Source of the DNA: an uncultured Campylobacter sp.
GTDB taxonomy: Bacteria; Campylobacterota; Campylobacteria; Campylobacterales; Campylobacteraceae
Length of the DNA stretch: 7,260 nucleotides
NCBI RefSeq assembly: GCF_938030785.1
Contig: NZ_CALHIK010000106.1
Span: forward strand, 1-7,260
Direction: 5' to 3'
Made by a program: the position numbers and the translations under genes. Shown here in pieces: positions 6,233-7,260 of this stretch. The notes under the pieces were generated by a model, which was not told the origin of the DNA, searched no databases, and saw nothing but the letters and a program-made list of their open reading frames with translations. How positions within the stretch are numbered: the stretch's first letter is position 1; every line of letters starts with the position of its first letter.

Positions 6233-6254
6233 AAATTTTAAATAAGGAGCAAAA

Positions 6255-6485
6255 ATGTTTCATGAATACAGAGATTTAATCACTGAGTTAAAAGGCAAAA
6301 ACGCACGATTTGATTCGCTTTTCGAGAAGCACGACGAGCTGGATCACAAAATCGCCGACGCGCAGGCGGGCAGAGTGCATCTAAGCGATATGGAGCTTGA
6401 TACGATGAAAAGGGAAAAGCTTCGTATAAAAGATGAGATAGGCGCCCTGCTAGCTCAATACAAAGCCGAAAAAGAGGGCAAATAG
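6255..6485 (+). CDS. DUF465 / YdcH-family small coiled-coil protein
   Basis: A 76-residue, highly charged, all-helical protein. FHEYRDLITELKGKNARFDSLFEKHDELDHKI (2-33) carries the family pattern, with the FDSLFEKHDELDHKI segment typical of DUF465. A short break (AQAGRVHLSDMEL) is followed by a second helix, DTMKREKLRIKDEIGALLAQYKAEKEG, giving an antiparallel helical hairpin or coiled coil. There is no signal peptide or membrane segment, so it should be cytoplasmic. The molecular function of the family is not established. From memory, a DUF465 gene lies next to rpmB in C. jejuni; here the channel gene and argJ lie between them. AAGGAG sits 5 nt before the ATG. It appears to be a single-gene unit with its own promoter and a terminator after the stop. 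Confidence 0.9.
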   Translation: MFHEYRDLITELKGKNARFDSLFEKHDELDHKIADAQAGRVHLSDMELDTMKREKLRIKDEIGALLAQYKAEKEGK

Positions 6486-6501
6486 TCGATCTTTAATTCC
6501 G

Positions 6502-6535
6502 AGCCCACGCCTGCATTTTTGCGGCGGCGGGCTTT
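6502..6535 (+). terminator. Hairpin terminator of the DUF465 gene
   Basis: Starting 17 nt after the stop, AGCCC-A-CGCC-T-GCA pairs with TGC-GGCG-GC-GGGCT across a short T loop, about 12 bp with small bulges, and ends in TTT. The stem is GC-rich and well placed, but the T-tract is short. It overlaps the start of the downstream pseudogene-like segment. Confidence 0.6.
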
Positions 6536-6537
6536 GC

Positions 6538-6750
6538 ATGTGCGTCACAAAATACGCGAAGATCGGGCTTCCTATACGCAAGGACGAGCTAAAATTCTAC
6601 GGCACAAACGCATAGTCGGCGGTTTTTTTCCTATTTAATGACGGCAAGCTAGTCGGCGCTCTCGCTTAGACTTTTATGCGCATAAGCGCGGCAGGTGGGC
6701 TGCGCTTCAACCTGTCCGTTCGCAAACATACGCCGAAATCGGCTAAATTT
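6538..6750 (+). pseudogene. Remnant of an unrecognised protein gene with in-frame stops
   Basis: From an ATG at 6538 one frame reads MCVTKYAKIGLPIRKDELKF-YGTNA, stop, SAVFFLFNDGKLVGALA, stop, TFMRISAAGGLRFNLSVRKHT, PKSAKF, stop. The pieces read like ordinary protein (amphipathic, Gly-Lys turns such as FNDGKLVGALA) and codon use matches intact genes here, but the frame is broken by TAG at 6613-6615 and 6667-6669. There is no Shine-Dalgarno, and the ATG sits just behind the terminator hairpin, so the true start may be lost. I do not recognise the family. A chance pattern is possible. Confidence 0.35.
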
Positions 6751-6758
6751 TAAAATTT
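6745..6758. repeat. 14-bp AT palindrome, second copy of a paired AAATTT arrangement
   Basis: AAATTTTAAAATTT is a perfect palindrome of two AAATTT units 8 bp apart, preceded by GGCT, so that GCTAAATTT reads from 6742. The site at 1197-1214 has the same GGCT context and differs at the 16th base. Its purpose is unknown. Confidence 0.55.
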
Positions 6759-7203
6759 GATCCTCGGCAAAGATTGTGCCGTAAAGATAAAAATTTATCG
6801 TAAAATTTCACCCTTACGGCCAGCGCGATCTTCGGCGACAAGCAGGCAATGATATAAAACATTCGCGGACAGGAAACGCTGTGCGTTAAAATTTAGCCGT
6901 ACGATTAAATTTAGCGCGAGATCAAACGCAATCCGTATAAAACCCTAACGCGGTGCGGATCGTCAAAATGAGGGATAGGCGCGGCACAATATTCGATCGC
7001 TTAAGGCTTTCAGTTCGCTGCCCGAGGCTTCGTCAGAGCAAGGTATTCCCGATACAACAAATCAAAAGCCGAAACGATCCGTATTTCAAAGTAGCGATTT
7101 TAAAAATTTAAAACGAGCAAATTCCTATCGCCGTAAAGGCTTAGACGCGAATCGATCTGAAATTTAGATTTGCAGAAGTGGTTAAACGCAGCAAACGCCA
7201 AGG

Positions 7204-7225
7204 CTGCAAATTTTAAATTTTGCAG
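7204..7225. repeat. 22-nt inverted repeat with AAATTT units
   Basis: CTGCAAA and TTTGCAG form 7-bp arms around an 8-nt AT centre (TTTTAAAT). Two AAATTT units lie inside it. It could form a hairpin in RNA, but no gene adjoins it in this window. Confidence 0.45.
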
Positions 7226-7260
7226 GTACGCCGCTTCGCAAAGCGTAAAATTTAACCCGC

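Larger units (their letters stand above)
5912..6254. other. 343-bp gap between argJ and the DUF465 gene
   Basis: No gene is seen. The gap holds nine complete AAATTT hexamers, a short GC hairpin (GCCC-CGA-GGGC, 5952-5962) followed by GTAAAATTTT, a long hairpin at 6096-6130, a near-palindrome at 6201-6215, and the promoter and ribosome binding site of the next gene. The short GC hairpin is a weak candidate for an argJ terminator. Confidence 0.6.
6486..7260. other. 775-bp stretch without an intact gene
   Basis: Beyond the terminator and a probable gene remnant (6538-6750), no open frame with a ribosome binding site is seen on either strand. Eleven AAATTT hexamers occur, about one per 70 bp. Short peptides such as SAIFGDKQAMI (near 6823-6855, plus strand) look coding-like but are soon stopped, so decayed coding DNA is plausible. 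No RNA gene, attachment site or transposase was recognised. Confidence 0.55.

Noticed and set aside
1..7260. AAATTT copies regularly paired at 7-12 bp spacing
   Set aside because: About 11 neighbouring pairs lie within 12 bp, but that is near what the high overall density predicts. Individual palindromic pairs are listed, but no phasing is claimed.
1..7260. Mobile element, CRISPR, toxin-antitoxin or defence system
   Set aside because: No transposase or integrase motif, no regularly spaced repeats, and no paired small genes were found; all intact genes are housekeeping or conserved.

Overview
The window most likely comes from a relatively GC-rich Campylobacter, of the C. gracilis / C. showae / C. 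rectus kind. Three things point there: the gene set and order (dnaQ-rpe divergent from rpmB, then a KchA-like channel gene, argJ and a DUF465 gene), the promoter style (a strong TATAAT-type -10 behind T-rich DNA with no clear -35), and the very frequent AAATTT palindrome set in otherwise GC-rich DNA. From memory, dnaQ, rpe and rpmB lie together in C. jejuni, and rpmB lies beside a K+ channel gene in Helicobacter pylori. The species call is an inference.

Layout. Positions 3-146 hold the C-terminal end of a plus-strand gene, possibly a TetR-type regulator. Positions 147-1770 (1.6 kb) hold no gene I can support; the DNA is rich in AAATTT and contains at least one stretch that looks like decayed coding sequence. 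A minus-strand operon follows: rpe (2599-3240), then dnaQ (1771-2577), separated by 21 nt. The two lie in the same reading frame, and dnaQ appears to start with TTG. A 144-bp divergent region (3241-3384) carries promoters for both directions. The plus-strand operon is rpmB (3385-3576), a two-TM K+ channel-like protein with a cytoplasmic RCK domain (3595-4725), and argJ (4718-5911), the last two overlapping by 8 nt. After a 343-bp gap with a long hairpin, a DUF465 (YdcH-like) small coiled-coil gene (6255-6485) has its own promoter and a good hairpin terminator. Positions 6486-7260 hold no intact gene but contain a likely pseudogene remnant.

The genes are mostly housekeeping: replication proofreading, pentose phosphate epimerisation, ribosomal protein L28, K+ flux and arginine biosynthesis. 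No mobile element, CRISPR array, defence system, tRNA or rRNA was found. The most interesting signals are (1) about 71 copies of AAATTT in 7.26 kb, a subset of RAATTY, the sequence methylated for self-DNA recognition during C. jejuni transformation; (2) a longer form, GCTAAATTT, found 12 times on the two strands; (3) the channel's atypical selectivity filter and eroded nucleotide-binding loop; and (4) an inverted repeat covering the channel gene's ribosome binding site.
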